NCBI RefSeq assembly: GCF_032854445.1
Contig: NC_088295.1
Span: 65,205,249 to 65,269,248 of the forward strand
DNA length: 64,000 bases
Direction of reading: 5' to 3'
Source of the DNA: Liolophura sinensis
Lineage: Eukaryota > Mollusca > Polyplacophora > Chitonida > Chitonidae
How positions within the stretch are numbered: the stretch's first letter is position 1; each line of letters opens with the position of its first letter. The notes beneath the pieces are model-generated. The model worked only from the letters and a program-made list of their open reading frames with translations. It had not been told where the DNA came from and did not search any database. Shown here piece by piece: positions 9,599 to 21,828 of the stretch. Made by a program: the position numbers and the translations under genes.

Positions 9599-10728
9599 CT
9601 AAGATTTCACTTTGCTTAATTTTTCTTTAAAATTCTTCTCCTCACACCTTACTTTGTTGGAGCCCATGTATACTCCTAAAATTTGAACACAGTCCTTATT
9701 AATTGAAATACTTTCAATTTCCTCAGTGTCACCAACTTCAACTCCATCTGGGTGTATCTCAGACTTATCGACATTTAGCTTTGCATTAGAGGCATTGCTA
9801 TACAACTGAAAGCAATTCAGTACATAGTTCACAGAGTCCCGGTTATTAACAGTAACCGTGGTGTCGTCCACATGCTGATATAATAAAGAGACCACGCTGG
9901 ATCTCGCAATGTCTACACCGTGTATATCATTACAAGATCGTATTAATGTCCCAAATGTTTCTGCCGTTAGGACGTAGAGCTGAGATAGGACAGCCTTGCC
10001 TAATGGATTTTTCCGCTGGAAAATATTTTGTAACAAAGCCATTACACTTTACCCCATTCCTAGTATCAGTGTAAAACATTTTAATCCACTTCACAAAATT
10101 GTCCCCAAAACCCAAATGATACAAAACTGTAAAGAGATATTCGTGAGACACTCTGTCAAATGTTTTTTCTTGATCCAGCTTGAGAAAATAAGTGTCTAAC
10201 TTGTCGCTTTTAAAATGACACATTACATCTCTGATCGAGCTAATAATGTCGGCGATATCACGCCCAGGTATAGAGCAGGTCTGACACTTATCTATGAATG
10301 TATTCACTACACGCGCTAACCTATTCGCCATAGCCCTGGAAATCAGCTTGTAGTCCACATTTAGAAGACTAAAGATAAGTCGCCAATTCTTCAGTGCAGT
10401 TCTGTCACCTTTTCCCTTCTAAACTAGAGAAATGACATCAGATTTCATCGATCTTGAGAGGTCACCTGAATTAAAAGCCTCTGTATACACCTCAAATAGA
10501 ATTTGTCCCAGCTCTTCCCAGAAGTGTTGATAAAACTCAACTGTTATTCAATCGCCACCCGAGCTCTTGTTTTTTTGACATTCCGAATAAGGCTGATTTA
10601 AGACCCTCTTGGGTAATACCTAAGTCACAGAGTCCCTGGTATATAAAACTCTGTTCACAGACGACAAAATTGTTTCTATGGCCAAGCCATCTCTTTATAC
10701 AGATTTTTGTAATGATCATAAGTTTCAT
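9599..10728 (-). pseudogene. LINE copy B reverse transcriptase core
   Basis: Frames at 10728-10537 (GITQEGLKSALFGMSK), 10358-9930 and 10042-9599 hold the RT. Visible motifs are DYKLISRAMANRL, CQTCSIPGRDI, LKLDQEKTFDRVS and IRQGCPISA. The active-site box is LLYQHVDDTTVTV, again with His before the xDD. Frame shifts near 10400 and 10000 disable it. The sequence just downstream (9407-9598) still matches the SCWGDR-type segment and leads into the mariner insertion. Confidence 0.8.
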
Positions 10729-11083
10729 GTAGAATATAATCAGACTCCATTAAAGATTTACCTGGTTGGTCCACTAGCTCGGATATAACTTTCTTTTCCT
10801 GTCTATTTTTCTGTAGGCTCAAAAATACCTTGAGTTACAATGGCCATCATGCGTAAAGATATCCTTACACCTAAGAATAGCACCCTATAATTTGTGCTGT
10901 TCAGAAACATTCATCTCTTCTTGCAATTTTTCAACCACCGTGGCATTATAGTGGTTTCCATTTGCTGCATTTCTATACTCATTAGAAAGTTTGTCCTACA
11001 ATATGTACATTTTATAATTTGTTTCTTTCTTTCCGTATCCCATACTGTCGAGCATATTGTTTCATTTTGTACTTAGTATTGTC

Positions 11084-11854
11084 CTACCAGTTGAGAATAT
11101 CTGTTTCGTGTAAAGAGCAGTGTAGCTGGTCGCTGATTATTTTTCTAATTGATTCACAAAATTTCTGGTCATATAAAAGGTTATTGTTGAATACATAGAG
11201 ACCCGGTCCTCGTGCAACCGCTGCAAAATCTAGATTTAGACACACACTGCTGTAGTCACTTAAGCCGTTGTGTTTGTTATAGACTGATTTGACACATGTT
11301 AGGATATCCCTAGAAACAAAGGCACAGTCAATCCGGCTCTGCCGAACAGCTACGTCAACTATCCTTTGCAAAGTAAAGGCAATCTTATCAGGATTACGTA
11401 ACCTCCACAAATCACGTAAGTTGTACAGAAACGACAATACTTTGGACATTTCGTGGTGTATTTTGAAACACAATCTCGTTTCGTGCACACACCATATGCT
11501 GAATTGCAATGCATTGATGACATAAAATATTGTATCCTTTTCTACTTGATTAAAATTGTCTCCCAAAATCTTAAATACTAACGCGTTTTCGTCAAACAAT
11601 TGTAAAAACCGAGCATACCGCATGGACACATGGTTGAAGTGACTGAAAACACCTTGAGTTACACAACAGTGTAGAAAAAGATTCTTCCGGGATTCAGACA
11701 ACCCACAAAATGCACATAAATCGTCAGTTGCCACGTTGCTCTTAAGCAATCTAACCTTCACAGGCAAAATATCATTTAGCTTACAGCTAAAGTTGACCAA
11801 ATTGTGATCCAAGAACATAATGAAGACTGGCTTCCACATAACAGTCCATTGCAA
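11084..11854 (-). pseudogene. Chimeric LINE open frame: RT tail of one copy joined to endonuclease tail of another
   Basis: One uninterrupted 256-codon frame begins with the C-terminal region of a LINE ORF2, including a zinc-ribbon-like DDLCAFCGLSESRKNLFLHC. From about residue 130 it passes into the end of an APE endonuclease, with RQSRIDCAFVS and a GPGLYVFNNNLL stretch that correspond to SRIDRFYVS and GPSYWKCNVSVL in copy A. In an intact element these domains lie in the opposite order. The frame therefore spans the junction between LINE copy C (upstream) and the 5'-truncated copy B. It is probably a chance in-frame join rather than a functional protein. Confidence 0.75.
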
Positions 11855-12768
11855 GACTGCAACGTTATCATATTGCTGGGTAACTCACAGATTGGTTCCA
11901 CTAAATGCGCATAAATAAACTTCATCGAAAAACATTGCACAGGTAAAGAGACATTCCAATCTAGTAGGTAGCAAAATATCTCCAGTCGGACTCCATTGCA
12001 CATATAAATTTTAAAATGTGGCGGATAAGTAAGACCTTAGCTTTGCACTCAGTGTTTACATAACACAGAACTTCTTATACCTTCCGGCTTATTGTCCTGA
12101 AGGAAATCAAAAATCAATCGGGTGCCTTGCGTAAAACATTATGTGAGCAATAAGGTAGATTGCGCCTCAAACCATAACACAGACAGATCAACCTTGTTTA
12201 TAAGAACAGATTTCCCCTTTAGAGTTAAATATCTGCCATTCCAAGAAGTTGCAATTTTCTTCATTTTAGTGAAATGACTGTTCAGTTCTTGGTGATCGTT
12301 GCTGAAATGAATGACACATGTTTTAGCGTTGTCACAAACTTTAAATCCAACATCAGGAACATCTTCCAATTGGCAGAAGTGCTTTTTGTCACATTTAGTT
12401 TTGCACCTGATATACTTACGTAATTTTCAGCTACACGGAGCACTTCCCCAACTGAAGCAGAATCGGTTAGCATAACTGTGGAATAATTTACATAGAGGCT
12501 TCGACCTTTGTCTGTTTACTTGTAACTGGTGTTGGAGCACACTGAATGGTATCATTCGCTTTAACAGCAGAAATAAAAGGTTCTAAATACAATGTGCACA
12601 ATAATGGCGACAAGGCATATCCTTGCTGAACACCTCTAGATAATGTAAACTTTTTGTTAATGTGGCCTTTAACAATCACTGAGCTTGATATGTCAGTATA
12701 CAGTAACTCCACCCACTTACAAAAATCTTGTCCAAAGTTGAAAGGTTCTAGACATCTACACAAAAATG
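11450..12768 (-). mobile_element. LINE copy C fragment (RT core to C-terminus)
   Basis: RT palm sequence appears at 12829-12488, with LCRCLEPFNFGQDFCKWVELLYTD and RGVQQGYALSPLLC equivalent to the matching part of copy A. The active site is followed by GAKLNV at 12473-12282 and C-terminal frames to 11854. The catalytic box is degraded (YVNY). The fragment starts abruptly at about 12768, next to the T-rich tail of another element, and lacks everything upstream of the palm. Confidence 0.7.
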
Positions 12769-14253
12769 ACGTTTTTTTTTCTTTTTGAAATATGTTTATT
12801 CCACCGGAATAACAGTTACATAATGGCATGTATGCAGTACAGTTTTACGCAGTTGAGAATCAAAATACATATTTCCTTGTTACGGTATTGAAAGCAGCAA
12901 CAGAAAACAGACTCAGTGACTCAATATTACAATGTAAACAATGCTTTATGTATATAAAATGTCTGTAAAACGTACAGTTTTACAGACAGTTCAACAACAA
13001 CATAAAAAAACATACACATCAGTATTACCGGTCTTTAAAAGTTTCCAGTTCACCTTTGCACCCCAAGGAACGTATTCCAGGAGATCCAACGTAAAGACCA
13101 TGGGATAAACACACAATTCACACAAGTCACAAATTGTCCCAGTCAGGTACTTCGCTAGGTTAGCGAACGCGAACACAGTACACAGGTTACACAGAACTGG
13201 AACAGTCAAGCCTTTGAATGACGTCACACCCGCAGAGCACAACACAGGGTAAATACAGGCATGGAGGTATAATCCACTTTAGAACAGTCACAGCTCCCGC
13301 AGAAACTCACAAACGAGCCGTTCAGAGACGTAGGGTAATGTCACCTTGTGGCAGAACGAAAGTCCTTTGCAAAACTGAAAACTTCAGTTTAGAGTCCTTG
13401 ACGACCTTGTCGGTCAGGTGAGGTCAGCGTGTTAAACAAACTACACAGTCAACACTGTATAATCATAATAAAGATCCGAACACCAATAAACGTGACTTCC
13501 GCAGAAATTCACATAAACCAGACATCAGTACAACAGTGGTACACAAACGGTGCCGGCATAAAAATCTGTCCTCCCAAATGAAACTGGCATCACCAGCTCA
13601 TATCAAAATAATGGACTCGATACGAGAGCGTCGCACACTCTCCTGGCTCCCAGTGGATGCAGCAAAAATACCTCCCCTCTGCACAGAAAACACGGCTTAT
13701 ATACGTTCCAGGTGGATTCAACTATTTTTAAACACAGAATTAACAGCCAATGAACAGCCAGTGAAATAAACAAAGCCTTGAACAAGGTGCTTTCCACCAG
13801 GTCCGCGCTGTACATATATAACAGGGCCTGTTATGCTTTCACAAAGGTCCGCAGACTAACAGTACATGAAAACGTTAAATAGTCATACATAACATCCTGA
13901 AAAAACATGTATGAGATCGTGGCTATAGTTGAATATAATACAATATCACAGACATAACACAGCTAGGAAGCACTATATATCAAAATATTTAGAATATACA
14001 TAAATTACAACTTTACAAGCATTGTCTGGTTCATAACAACTGTCCCTACTGATACTTCTATCCCATCATTGCCATTTATTTTAACAAATGGGTTGTGTTA
14101 GATATATTTAGCATGAAAATTAATTGTCTTGCGTTTTGTCTCTGTGATAAAAGTATGCCTCTTTCACGTTATTGAACAGCAGAGAATATTTTTTTAAACA
14201 CACAGAATGAGCTTGTTACCAAGCCACAAAACCCTTCTTTTCCGCAAGGCTAG
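12769..14253 (-). other. Probable 3' region of a LINE or unidentified retroelement; no coding recognised
   Basis: The left end is a T-run preceded on the minus strand by AATAAACATATTTC and AAAAAG, nearly identical to the tail of LINE copy B at 6270. It is therefore likely a retroelement 3' end inserted at or beside the truncated copy C. The interior (about 13000-13850) is less AT-rich and shows two related blocks, CGCAGAAACTCACAAA and CGCAGAAATTCACATAAA, but no protein was recognised. It may be the long 3' untranslated region of the LINE at 14254-16956 or a separate element. Confidence 0.45.
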
Positions 14254-16956
14254 TCAGGCAGAGCTTAGGACAATGTTTAGGAAATAGAAACATAACTTTG
14301 TATTCCGACTTGGATATCCAAAGAGCAACATAGATTCAAAATTAACATTATCTAAAACACGCAGATGTGTATGTCTAAACAAAGTTTCTATAATATCACC
14401 AATATATTTAATAAAATCAGATAACAATGGAAAGTGGATCATTACGGGAACTACTTTTTCCATGTTTATTTCACAGACAGCACAAGTCGCTAATTACATA
14501 GCCAATGTTTAAAAGTTTTTCCATGGTATACAGATAGTTATGACAAATCTTAAACTCCAGCTCAGTAGAATCAGGTTCTTTTCCAAGTTATACAACTTCA
14601 TATTTCATTGACATTAATAGTAAGAAACATCCTTAACCAGTATTGTACTGAAGCAGATTTTATCAAAGTTTCAGTAAGTAGTAACTTATAAAACTGTCTC
14701 ATTATCAGATTAGAAACTCGTGTACTTCGTCCCTTAATATCTAATATCGGTTCTCGACAGACATTCCCATATGAGGCACAAATATAGTATCGCTACAATT
14801 TACGTGTTAAGCCGCCACTGTGGAATAGCCAATTTAATCATTCTATACATGCTATCTACTTGTGTAATTTGAATTCAGCATTTGAATTTAAAAACACATG
14901 TTGATTAGGTATTTACGGACTGCTCTCAATACATAATTCAACTTTTAACTTTGTCAATGCCAAAAAAGAACTCCTTGTAATATACCGGTAAGCATCAAGT
15001 AAGGACTTATCTCGCACAATATAAAAAAGTGAGTAAGTTTCTGACAAAAAATACTACATTGACAAAAAATATACAAAAAACGTTTTCCACACCGCTTGAT
15101 ATTTTTGGTTGAAAAGCGACTCAACACTTTGAGGTCAAAAGCACCACTTTTGCTGCTATGTTTGGCATATTTAAGCCACCGTATTTCAATCATATTAACC
15201 ACAACAGCGTATGGTGTTAGATATCCCTGCTGAGACCAGAGAAAATCTACACGCATGGTTTTAAGACCATGAATACATTTCTCTGGAACCGGTAATACAA
15301 ACATAATACCAGAGCCTGTACGTCATAATAACAGCGATCCTTCCGTGCAGAGTCAGTCACCTTTGTTTTCAGAGACGAACAACAGATTTGACTGCGTTTA
15401 TTTATTTATTTATTTTTTGTTCCAGTTGTGCTCATAACACACCAGTTTGCCTGGCTCAACATGAACACCAAGAGCACACAAACTATGTTTAGTAACAAGA
15501 ATAACCTCAGTTGTACTATCCTGGCAGTCCGCACGTCTCCGATTTTTCAATTTTCAATTTAGCATTAGATGCCTCGTCATACAACTCCGCAGTTTCGATA
15601 AACCAATTTTACACTCTCTCGCTAAATTACAGTCACAGTTGTGACATCTGAATGTTGGAATAACAGACACTTTACGCAGGAGCCCGGGATTTCTGACAAC
15701 TCGATATTCCTCTCTGCACCTATCATAGCCCCTAAAGGCCCCACACTAAGAACGTAAAATACAGCAGAAATCGGACAACCTTGTCTAATTGATTGCCTAA
15801 CGGAAAAATATCCTGTGATATGACTATTACGCTTTACAGCACCCTGCACATCTGTATAATAGATAGATATCCATTTGCGCAAGCTCTCTCTCCACAGCCA
15901 AAATGTAACAAACATTTATGTAAATACTCGCGTGATACCCTATCGAAAGCTTACTCTTCATCTAGCTTCATACAATAGGATTCACTATCGTCAATTTCGA
16001 GATATTCTGCAGCCGGTAAAAATAGCATCAACAATGTCACGTCCAGGCGTCATTCTTGTCCAGTGAAACATCAACATACGACAAAACTTTTTCACTCCAT
16101 CCATTTTTCCTTGCATAAACAAATTTGAATAAAAATGATACTAGTAGATCATTTGTACGCTTTCTCCAATATCGTCAAAAAGACTGGCAATAACATTTCC
16201 TCTTGTCTGTGTTTTTCTTAAGCTTGTAAAATAGTAGTATTTGGTGCTTTTATCACTTTCATGAGTACATCAAGCTTTGGATCACAATATCGCCCCATTT
16301 CATGTCCCCTGTTACTGTATACTCAAACAATTTTGTAATTTAAAAATACAGTCATGCTTAGAATTATCGATTACACTCGCCTTATGATACTCACTGTCTA
16401 AATCTCTTTGTACCGTATTAGCCTCGGGATTCTGTTCATTCCTCATTTTTGTGTAATATTCACCTAGGCCAACTTTTGAGCTTGTATTTGAGATTATCCC
16501 CACATAAACATAGATATTCTTTATATAACGGATATGCTAGCTTGTTATCTATTCACCCTCTCACGTTGGTGCAAAATCATTCATCTTTCAGTGACATTAT
16601 TAAAACAATACAATCCAGGCCCGATTTCAACTGGCGAAAAGTCGGTTCATATATACACTTCGTACATGTGTACACAATACAGAATAACATGTTACATATA
16701 TAGTTTTATAGTTGGTAATAATTTCCTTAGAGGTTAACATGTTATCTAAGCGACTCTGACGTATTGCTTTTTCCACATTTCTGCACCAGGTGAACATGAC
16801 TCTCCCTAGGTTTCTTTTGTGCCAAATTTCAACTAGATGGTGTCTTGACATAAATTCTTGAAATTTTTTTCTTGACATCATCCGACTCTCGCCGCTAGAC
16901 TGACTCACACAAGTCCACGCACACATGATTTTAAAGTACTCAGCTAAATTTAGCAA
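14254..16956 (-). mobile_element. LINE copy E, heavily decayed (EN to C-terminal zinc region)
   Basis: Pieces in minus-strand order are as follows. An endonuclease tail lies at 16956-16627 (MFTWCRNVEKAIRQSRLDN). RT palm sequence lies at 15915-15622 (SIRQGCPISAVFYVL, then QHSDVTTVTV at the active site, so one catalytic Asp is lost). The C-terminal extension lies at 15304-14954. A zinc-ribbon-like CAVC region lies at about 14490-14254. Stops and frameshifts are frequent. It resembles copy B more than copy A in its RT motifs. Confidence 0.65.
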
Positions 16957-17985
16957 AACGTGTGTTTAAATACAACCTTTTCTGATATTATAAACGTGCC
17001 GTATATTAACAACATATTGCTCTGAAATATTTCGTTTTTATCTACCTATCTGTAACTTTAATCTTTTTATTTCGTTATCTTGCCTGTTGCCTGCCTCTTC
17101 ATGTTGTATGCCTTACGAGATCTTAGAAAACTAAAAATGTTATTTTAGAAGTTTCGACGAGATTCGATCGCGCGAAGTCAAGACAAGAAATGTACATGTA
17201 AGCTGCTGAATCTACTCACAGCCTGACTTGTTCAGTCCTTCGAGGAAAACACTCTAACAGCTATAGGCAACCGAAAGGCTCAAACCGTCTACCTGTGCCA
17301 TTACATTAATTTATTATATAACGTCCATAATGCTTCTGCCGTTTTAATACAGTATTAATAGATTTAAACACTTACAGAAATAACCTTATAGATTTCATCC
17401 ATCTTGGGATATACGACCTGAACTTAAAGCCCTGTATACATTACATAAAAAGTTTTGCACATATGCACAAATATATAGGGTAACTTTTAGATATATGCAC
17501 CGGAATTTGACACAATTATGTGCAATTTTTAGCAGGTATGTGTATATTTAGAGAATAAATACCGGAATAGGTTGCTGCATGTGTATAATAAATAGTGAAA
17601 CAACTTATAAACGTTTGCAAATCTATAAAATAAACGTTTACTGTATTTGTACAATTCTTAAATATACATAAATACAGGTGTAATTGTTTTGTACACATGT
17701 GAAAGTCTTATCTCATGCACTGCATTCACTATCATGTACATAAATAACACAGTAAGTGACTCTTTCAAACAATTTGAGGTCATTTTATTTCAACAGTCTC
17801 TTTATGGTAATTTAGATTTTTTTGGAAGAAAGAAGTGGCGATTATAACATTAAATCGATTTTTTTAAATCTCTCAATTTTAAGGCGGGCGCTATGTTCAG
17901 ATTTAGATTGTTGGGTGGGGGGGGGAACATTCATTTTTCAATAACATTAGAAAACAATAAGAACACACAAAAAAAAACATACAGA
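16957..17985. other. AT-rich non-coding stretch with a tRNA-Val scrap
   Basis: No gene is seen. At 17151-17176 the sequence GTTTCGACGAGATTCGATCG resembles the acceptor and T-arm end of the local tRNA-Val genes, so it is probably a relic of the same family. The remainder is AT-rich intergenic DNA. Confidence 0.5.
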
Positions 17986-18057
17986 GGTTCCGGCGAGGAT
18001 CGAACTCGCGACCTTCTGCGTGTTAAGCAGACGTGATAACCACTACACCACGGAACC
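17986..18057 (-). tRNA. tRNA-Val (anticodon AAC)
   Basis: This is a 72-nt minus-strand cloverleaf: acceptor GGTTCCG/CGGAACC perfect, D region GTGTAGTGGTTATCAC, anticodon loop TTAACAC in a perfect TCTGC/GCAGA stem, and T arm GCGAG-TTCGATC-CTCGC perfect. A run of ten T follows about 12 nt downstream on the minus strand as a strong Pol III stop. This is the best-looking tRNA gene in the window. Confidence 0.92.
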
Positions 18058-18896
18058 TTCCCGTATACTGAGAGCATTTTGACACATTTTAAAAAATTTT
18101 GTCCATAGTGAAAAGCTTAACCTGAATTATTTGTGTTTATTCATTTAAATACCCTATACATCATCTACATTTAGCAAAGAATAACAAAGTGTTCCCTGTA
18201 CAAACGGAATGAATCATCGTAGGTCTGTCTATCATTATCATTGGTCAATACAAATCACATGGTGTAGTAAAAGAAGGCGTAAAGAACATGGCTATCTTAT
18301 TCTTAACTGCATTACGTTCAGTATTTGGCCATGGAAAGAGAGCTATAGAGCTATTTGTTATCAGAATCGACTGACCCCGCATTACAGACCGTGTCAAACT
18401 CGCGGGCACGTCAAGGGGAGTTACGGCGCGCCTGAGTGACCTAGAAAATCAATATTTGCATGGGTTATCACGTGACGTATGCCTTTCTCGGCTTTATCCG
18501 GAAATACCCGAGCTCACGGGTTCGCGTTTGGAACCACGTGGTGCTGCCTGATCGTCGAATAAGAGGGGTTTGGTAGCGTGAACGTTGGCTTAGCCAATTC
18601 TAATGAAATCATCGGTTTGTGATAGGCTATACCTGACGGCACATAAGGCAACAGTTTAAGCTCGTGTATAACCGAAGAAGATGGACAAGAAGTAGGCGCG
18701 AAAATTATGATAATAAGCCTGATAAATCATGTAGATCAGTCTGACACCTTTCTCTGGATCTAGGCACAAAGGCGAAAGGACAGAAGGACATATTTACTGA
18801 TAAATAAATATTAATTGCATGTTATGCACCAAAACATTATATATAAAGATTTAAATGTTTAGGTCATATGTAAGTCACCGCTATCCCACGCACACC
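18058..18896. other. Intergenic, no gene seen
   Basis: No coding exon, RNA gene or clear repeat was recognised. The segment 18370-18560 is GC-richer than its surroundings and contains CACGTG-type E-boxes (near 18467 and 18535), without an associated exon. Confidence 0.4.
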
Positions 18897-19905
18897 CCAC
18901 TCAAGATTTTTTTTTTTTTTTACATTTTTAATAAATAAATATACGTTTATCACAGCAGATGTGGGCTGTCGTCTTTTTACATTTATGCACGGTATATGTA
19001 TTTACAACAGGTCAAATATTCCATTACTCAATAGAGTTCTCAATAGCACATATAAGAGAATCTCCTTGACAGGCAGAATATTATGAACTAATTTAAATAA
19101 AATGTTCATAAGATTGTTATCCAGGAAGGCGTTGAACACTGTACGCCATATCCGAGGCACGGTATCATTGGTTGAGAGGCGAAATCTTGGACAGAAATGC
19201 ACTATGTATAAATGTATTGTGAAACATTGCTGGAGATAACTGTTGACCACGATCAAATTCTTTCCAGGCAGGCAACACAAACTTATTTTAAAAAAAATGG
19301 AAACATTAACGAGTGCGGTAAGCTTGACCTCGCACACTCTGGCTTAACCTGGTTTAGTGAAATTCCAAGCCAGTATAAATATCAAAATATCTCCAATCCG
19401 TTTCAATGTCATTCAGTAATTTTAAGACATGTTTTACTGCAAATACCTTCAGTTTGCAAAAGATATTGTGGATATTTAACCCACCGTTATCATATTCATT
19501 AAACAAAACAGATCTCTTAATAGCTTCTGGTTTGCCATTCCAAAGAAACTTAAAGGCATGCTGAGTACACTGTACAATACATTTATGTGGTAAGATAACG
19601 CATTGGGCAATATACAACAGAACAGTGTTAATTATAACAGCCCTGTTCCGCATTGTAAGGCATCGGTCACCCCAACATGACACTTTTATTTTTACTTTTT
19701 TAAGTAGGCCTACACGTTCGCTGTTTAGATCTTCCTGGTTTTTGCGAAAAATATACACCACATATATTTATTTTTTCCACATTCCTAAAGCCGGATACAG
19801 CATCGTCACTGACCTTTCATGTACCAAAGTAGGAAGTACCAGACTTTTAGCTACATTAAATTTAACCTCTGATGCTCTCCCAAATTCATAGACCACTCAA
19901 GATTT
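18897..19905 (-). mobile_element. LINE copy F, 5'-truncated, with 13-bp target-site duplication
   Basis: The element body spans about 18907-19892 and is bounded by the direct repeat CCACTCAAGATTT at 18897-18909 and 19893-19905. The poly(A) tail appears as a T-run at 18907-18921. Internal frames 19761-19354 and 19337-19002 match the RT C-terminal extension of copy A (SCWGDRCLTMRNRAVIINT, FLWNGKPEAIKRS), and nucleotide identity to copy A at 1-560 is high. The 5' truncation falls just after the CAAATTCATAG segment. This is a textbook target-primed insertion and shows that copy A's subfamily was mobile. Confidence 0.9.
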
Positions 19906-19958
19906 CAATAGGTTTGGACGATTCATAAATGTGTTAAACAATAAAAGTGAACTGGGGA

Positions 19959-20030
19959 GGTTTCGGCGAGGATCGAACTCGCGACCTTCTGCGTGTGAAG
20001 CAGACGTGATAACCACTACACCACGAAACC
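19959..20030 (-). tRNA. tRNA-Val (anticodon CAC)
   Basis: This 72-nt minus-strand tRNA has a perfect GGTTTCG/CGAAACC acceptor, an anticodon loop of TTCACAC, and a perfect T arm GCGAG-TTCGATC-CTCGC. TTTT follows about 22 nt downstream. It lies 53 bp from the target duplication of LINE copy F and is probably functional. Confidence 0.9.
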
Positions 20031-21828
20031 CTCCTTAGCCGTTGAGATACAACAACCGAAGTCAATCATGGCGCGATTTAACACACAATGTATATGATGT
20101 CCACGCAGGCCTGCAACGCGCATACGAGTATGTAGGTCAGATCTAGCAAAGTTATATGTACATGCTAAATACAACAGATTTAAAATATTGTTCTGAAAAC
20201 ATACTTTGTTGTTTTGTTGTCTTCAGGATTTATTATTATTTGATTTGCCTGTATACACGTACCTCCATGATGCAGGATTTACGTGCAGTACCAGTGCGTC
20301 AAATCATGAAATCCTCATTATAATGTCCTGTCATCATTGATGTTTTCGTGGAGGTTTAAGTGCATTTAAAACTTTATCCACTTTTATACTTTTATATTTT
20401 TCAACAGGGCTCAAAAGTCAAGCTCATGCTGGTATACGAGTATGCGGGAAGTTCTTGCAACAGCCTGCGTGTGGTCGTGTGTTTTCTCGGACTAGCTCTG
20501 CCCTGTTTGCTAACACCATATTAGCGGCCGCCATCGTCTAAGTGAAATACTCTTGTGTAAGGTGGAAAACACCAATACAATAAGTAAAAAAACAAATAAA
20601 TAAATATAATTTGCAATAAAGTAAAATCCACGTATTCCTATATAGGGTAAAATTGAATAAGGAAATATGACAAGCATACCAGGTATGCCAAACTTTAAAT
20701 TAAACCTATCAAAGTAAGAGGTTTTTCTTGGTGTCTTTCTGGATCAACGGTCGCTACGTAAAAAAAAATCCTGAGTTCGACCAGTATTTGTATTGACTGG
20801 TCTAGTTTGTTTCATGCAGTTTCTTTTCATTTCGTGGTAAAGTATGACAGGTAGGGTATAGGGCCTATGCCTATTTAACATGTATTAACAAGGGACAGTT
20901 ACGTGGCTGTGTAACTACCCCTAAATGTCTTAACCAATTAAACTGTATGACCAAACTGGAAAAATGAACGAAAAATATTAAAAGTCATCGAAAACATGCA
21001 GCTGGACAGTAAGAGTTCAACCCAGTTATAGTACAAAAGCACTTTTAAATTTAAAACATTTAGCAGAGCTCTTCAATGTTAAAAAATCATCAAACTGTAG
21101 GCTACGGTTTTAGCAGTGTATTGCGAACGTTCTGCCCAACATTTTCCTTAACGTTTCATAGTTTTCATAAGTTTAATTGTATATATATTATAATGCTAAC
21201 ATAATGAAAATATCATGCACACATTATTTGTATGACTGTATTAACAGATGTGCGTGAAAGTGCGTGTTGGCGTCTGTTGGTTATTTAAATGTTGATACAG
21301 TTACATACAAGCCTACATGCATATTCTGTGTGCTCGAAAGTAACATTATTACATATACGCAGCCAAGCGAAAAATTCTTGAGTGCGACATTTAACAACGA
21401 TCTAAATCAAATCTTGAGTACGGCGTAAAACACCAATTAAATAAACAAATAAATCAATCATATACTCGCTTTAACCGTGTTTGATGCGTAGCCTATGTAG
21501 CTTTGAGTTTTGGTGTATACTACAGAGGTGACCACAAATTAGGATTAGAATTCTCTGTATACACATATGTTTGAAAACCGTCACTTTCCAAACTCATTGC
21601 CTTACGTTTAGTTTTAACTTTAATATTTAATACATGAATGCATCCATCAAAACCCATGAAATATCAACCGTCTGGGTTTTTCAGTGAAATGTCTTCACAC
21701 TGGTTCGAGGTATTTGTCTACACAATGTTAGGTCTGTCTGGTGTTTTTATTTTTAACTATTTCTTACGAATCAATATTGGCGAACAGAGTTGCTTGCACT
21801 CACTTATATGAACAGATTGATATATATA
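20031..21828. other. Intergenic with two decayed SINE pieces
   Basis: No gene is seen. A degraded plus-strand copy of the main SINE lies at about 20405-20606 (GCTCATGCTGG, GCCGCCATCG, AGTGAAATACTCTTG, then AAACACCAAT). A 3' scrap lies at about 21411-21456 (TTGAGTACGGCGTAAAACAC followed by an A-rich tail). Confidence 0.6.

Larger units (their letters stand above)
6270..11450 (-). mobile_element. LINE copy B (L1/Tx1 type), 5'-truncated, carrying a mariner insertion
   Basis: The 3' end lies at the T-run at about 6270, preceded on the minus strand by AATAAACATTTTCAAAAG. RT C-terminal coding lies at 7854-6810, is interrupted by a Tc1/mariner element at 7863-9404, and resumes with the RT core at 10358-9599, the RT N-terminus at 10728-10537, and endonuclease C-terminal sequence to about 11450. 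The upstream boundary is approximate because it abuts another LINE in frame. Many frameshifts show that it is dead. It is a different subfamily from copy A, as amino-acid identity in shared motifs is only moderate. Confidence 0.75.

Noticed and set aside
18897-20030. LINE copy F as evidence of tRNA-targeted integration
   Set aside because: Its target duplication lies 53 bp outside the tRNA gene, so it does not support base-precise targeting.
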